Source: Setoptus koraiensis
Lineage: Eukaryota > Arthropoda
Reading direction: 5' to 3'
DNA length: 64,000 nucleotides
Assembly: GCA_048013815.1 (NCBI GenBank)
Contig: CM106586.1
Location: forward strand, 6,076,001 to 6,140,000
The translations under genes were made by a program, and so were the position numbers. Positions 61,437 through 64,000 of the stretch are shown here, in pieces. Every line of letters starts with the position of its first letter. Positions within the stretch are counted from its first letter, which is position 1. Below the pieces are notes generated by a model. The model was not told where the DNA came from. It did no database searches and saw only the letters and a list, made by a program, of their open reading frames with translations.

Positions 61437-61442
61437 TTTATT
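61437..61442 (-). terminator. Candidate polyadenylation signal of the Pax gene
   Basis: AATAAA on the minus strand, about 600 bp past the Pax stop codon and the first such hexamer I found downstream of it. Confidence 0.35.
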
Positions 61443-62035
61443 ATACCACCATTGCAATTGTTGTTGTCGGCTGTATGCAAAAATATCTTCATCACGCCAG
61501 CCACATCAATTCTTTCGAAACATTGGCATCACAAAGAGCAGCATGTTCAAGGATTAGTAGGGACAAGATAGGATTCGAATATTTCCATGGATAACAACAA
61601 TAACAAAAGACCAACAGTTTTGATTGGCCATGCAAATAAATTGTCCATTAAGTCTATTTTTATCATTATCCAGATTGATAATCAAGCATGCCGCGAGCAA
61701 CAACAACAATAAACAAACTTATACTACTCCCACTCTTTCTACTATCATCACTAGCACTACTAATGCGAATATTTGGCAACCGTTATATAGAGGCAGAGAG
61801 AATCATTAAAGGGATTAGTTTGCGCGTGTTTCGCCACATTTAATCAATGAAGAAACATGTTTATAATGGTAGACATTAGGCGTGATGCTTATAAACCTAA
61901 TCTCGGCGCTTTGATGGTGGTGGACAATTCTCTCCAAATTTAGACACAACCACCAAACGCCAACGGGCCACAGAGAATCGATATTGTTAATGGTTAATTT
62001 TCTAGGAAACTGTGTACGCGGATGAGAAAGGATGC

Positions 62036-64000
62036 TCATGACGATTTACTAATTTGCACATTCTTGTCATTGGCCGCCTCTTCCATAGTTTTGACTACAT
62101 CTATGTTTAGGTCGTCCGCAACATCTATCAAATCCTCCATGGTCTGTTCATCGTCGTCGTCGTCGTCCTCCTGCTCCTGCTCCCCACTTACAACATCATC
62201 AACATCGTTACTCCGTTGATATATTTGAATTTCCGGAGAGCCGATTTCTATGTCGCTGACATCGTCATCGCTGCTCTCGCGTCCGCCGATGTCGGTCTGG
62301 TCATCATCATGTTCGCTTTTTTCACCAGAATCAGTGTGACAATCACCAACACCAGAGCCTATGTTCAAAATGTCGTCTATCCGATAGGACTTTTTGTTGT
62401 TGACACTTGTCGCTAGAGGCTGATGATGTTCCGATGTCAAATTGACATCATCGTGGCTGCTAATTACTGGCTGGCTTGGTATATTTGGTTTGTGTTGTTG
62501 GACATCAGCACCTATTGAACATTTAGATTTTGTTAAGTTGCGCACGTTGTCTGATCTGTTGTCTTGGAATGGTGTGTCGCTCAATGCAGTTGTTGCATCA
62601 TTACAATCTCTGTTTGTAAGAGATGAGGCGGCCAAAAATTGCTTTGTCACTTGTTGTGCAGCTGCGGCCATTGCAACAAGATTCATTTGCCAGGCTGGCG
62701 GCGATGGCATTAGTAAATTAGCTGATAGATTAGTGGATTGGTCTGGCCGATAAAAGCTCAACTGATTGAGTGTCTGCTTATATGGCAAGGCCGTCATATC
62801 TTGTTGATGGTTGATGGCGGCGGTGGTGGTGGTTGTTGTTGTGTATCTGCCACTATCATGGTGAGCGGTGAAATGTTGATTATGGTGCTGGTGAAGAGGG
62901 GCTTTATTCAATAATTGTTGTGTGTAGTTGTTCAATTGACAGCATTGATTGTTGGCTGTAGCATGCACTGGTGTAGATCTGTTGATTTTGATTTGTTGAT
63001 GTTGTTGGTCATTGCAATTGCGACATGAGCAGCCAGAAGAAGAGGCAGGTAGCTGGTCAAAGTGCTGATGTAATTGTAACTTCAATTGAATTGCTAATGA
63101 TTGACTCCCTAATGATTGTTGTTGCTGATTGGTTGTTGCGCTCGTGTTGTCCTGTTGACTAGTGGTGGTAGCCATTGACTTAGTGTTAGCCAACTGACTT
63201 GACGTGTTGTGCCGATGGTTGCAGTTAACGGATGTTGCTGTCAGTTGTTGTTTATAGTGATGATAGTTGTCTGAAAGATTAACTGGTCGTGATTGTTGTT
63301 GCATAACTTGGGGCTGTTGCAACACTGTTGTTGTTTGTTTCATTTTCGACGAGTGTGTCACAGATAACTGATTTGCAGCGCCACTATTACTACTGCTACT
63401 ACTTTTACTACTGCCATAATTGTACTGTTGCTGCTGTCTAACTGACTGATCATTGTGCAATTGATTGTGATGATGATGATGATGATGGTGGTGACGACGC
63501 CTAGAGCTAGTGACAGTCAAACTAGAGCCCGAGGCCAAAGAGGTTGCCGAGTGTCCAGTTGAACAGTGCGCCTCATTAGTGGCTCGATGTTGAGATGTTT
63601 GTTGTCGTTGGTTGTTGGTGCTGCTGCCGCTGTTTGACTGGCAACAACTGCCGCTCTGACGATTTGTATTATTATTACTATTCTGATGAGAGGGTCTAAT
63701 TGTTTGATTTACTAGATTGTTGTTGTTATGATGTTGCTGCTGTTGCGATGACGACGACGGCCGAGGTGACGAAACGGGCACCGATGACGACCACGACGAC
63801 GCTAGTTGCAATTGATTATGATGATTGGGCAAATTCAACGACAAACTTCCGTTTCTCAGTATACGATTGATAGACGATATTGATGGTATAACAAAATGAC
63901 TGTACACCGATTTGTCCTGTCTAGATTTGGTGCCTGCTCGGCCTGTTGCCTCATTGACGCTGTTGTTGTTGCCGCTATTGCGACTACTGGTGGCCGAACT
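62036..64000 (-). CDS. 3' exon of a Pax-family (paired-domain) transcription factor, partial
   Basis: A minus-strand frame open to the window edge and ending in TGA at 62036-62038. The end of a paired domain is clear at 63849-63891: IPSISSINRILRN matches VPSVSSINRILRN of Pax2/5/8, Pax6 and Pox neuro. A long Gln/Asn/Ser/His-rich region of about 450 residues follows. Then comes an octapeptide-like motif, SYRIDDILNI (62362-62393), comparable to YSINGILGI or HSVTDILGI. A strongly acidic C-terminus ends the protein. There is no homeodomain in this exon. The SSIN spelling favours the Pax2/5/8, Pax6 or Pox neuro side over Pax1/9 or Pox meso, but I cannot settle the subfamily. Upstream of the motif the frame is low in complexity rather than paired-domain-like, so an intron acceptor near 63893-63910 is probable. 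The protein would be a nuclear developmental regulator. Confidence 0.68.
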   Translation of the reverse strand, partial: SSATSSRNSGNNNSVNEATGRAGTKSRQDKSVYSHFVIPSISSINRILRNGSLSLNLPNHHNQLQLASSWSSSVPVSSPRPSSSSQQQQHHNNNNLVNQTIRPSHQNSNNNTNRQSGSCCQSNSGSSTNNQRQQTSQHRATNEAHCSTGHSATSLASGSSLTVTSSRRRHHHHHHHHHNQLHNDQSVRQQQQYNYGSSKSSSSSNSGAANQLSVTHSSKMKQTTTVLQQPQVMQQQSRPVNLSDNYHHYKQQLTATSVNCNHRHNTSSQLANTKSMATTTSQQDNTSATTNQQQQSLGSQSLAIQLKLQLHQHFDQLPASSSGCSCRNCNDQQHQQIKINRSTPVHATANNQCCQLNNYTQQLLNKAPLHQHHNQHFTAHHDSGRYTTTTTTTAAINHQQDMTALPYKQTLNQLSFYRPDQSTNLSANLLMPSPPAWQMNLVAMAAAAQQVTKQFLAASSLTNRDCNDATTALSDTPFQDNRSDNVRNLTKSKCSIGADVQQHKPNIPSQPVISSHDDVNLTSEHHQPLATSVNNKKSYRIDDILNIGSGVGDCHTDSGEKSEHDDDQTDIGGRESSDDDVSDIEIGSPEIQIYQRSNDVDDVVSGEQEQEDDDDDDEQTMEDLIDVADDLNIDVVKTMEEAANDKNVQISKSS

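Larger units (their letters stand above)
60621..62035. other. Convergent 3' region between DOMON and Pax genes
   Basis: It holds the 3' untranslated regions of both genes. AATAAA on the plus strand at 61063-61068 would end the DOMON mRNA. TTTATT at 61437-61442 (AATAAA on the minus strand) could end the Pax mRNA about 600 bp after its stop. I see no other gene. Confidence 0.55.

Overview
The window is eukaryotic and metazoan. It has spliced genes with GT-AG introns, a Pax-family exon, an SLC36-type amino acid transporter and a DOMON membrane protein. The Gln/Asn/His-rich low-complexity stretches inside these proteins are typical of arthropods. An arthropod, possibly a chelicerate or mite, is my best guess, but the sequence does not prove it. 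I see no prokaryotic, viral or transposon genes.

Layout. (1) 1-20225: about 20 kb of GC-rich DNA crowded with microsatellites and short tandem arrays. The long open frames there are repeat or GC artefacts. (2) 20226-29514, minus strand: one four-exon SLC36 ('pathetic'-like) transporter gene. Its last two small exons lie beyond a 6.8-kb intron that holds a tight cluster of CAGGTG E-boxes. (3) 29515-31050: non-coding DNA with a 500-N assembly gap. (4) About 31-39.5 kb: an AT-rich island, almost free of microsatellites, with four intronless genes. These are an F-box/LRR protein joined to what looks like a dead UPF1-type helicase lobe (-), a secreted His-rich protein (+), an ABHD12-like lipase (-) and a reduced septin (-). 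(5) About 41-57 kb: repeat-rich non-coding DNA like the left flank. (6) 57210-60620, plus strand: a large intronless protein with two DOMON domains and one membrane span. (7) 62036-64000, minus strand: the 3' exon of a Pax-type transcription factor, convergent with the DOMON gene and running off the right edge.

The genes share no evident pathway. The most unusual items are the F-box/LRR/pseudo-helicase fusion, about 15 copies of the bZIP-type palindrome RTTAYGTAAY confined to the repeat-rich flanks, the E-box cluster in the transporter intron, a tandem array of splice-donor-like CAGGTGAGC units, several long near-perfect hairpins, and a Pax exon whose paired domain seems cut short by low-complexity sequence.
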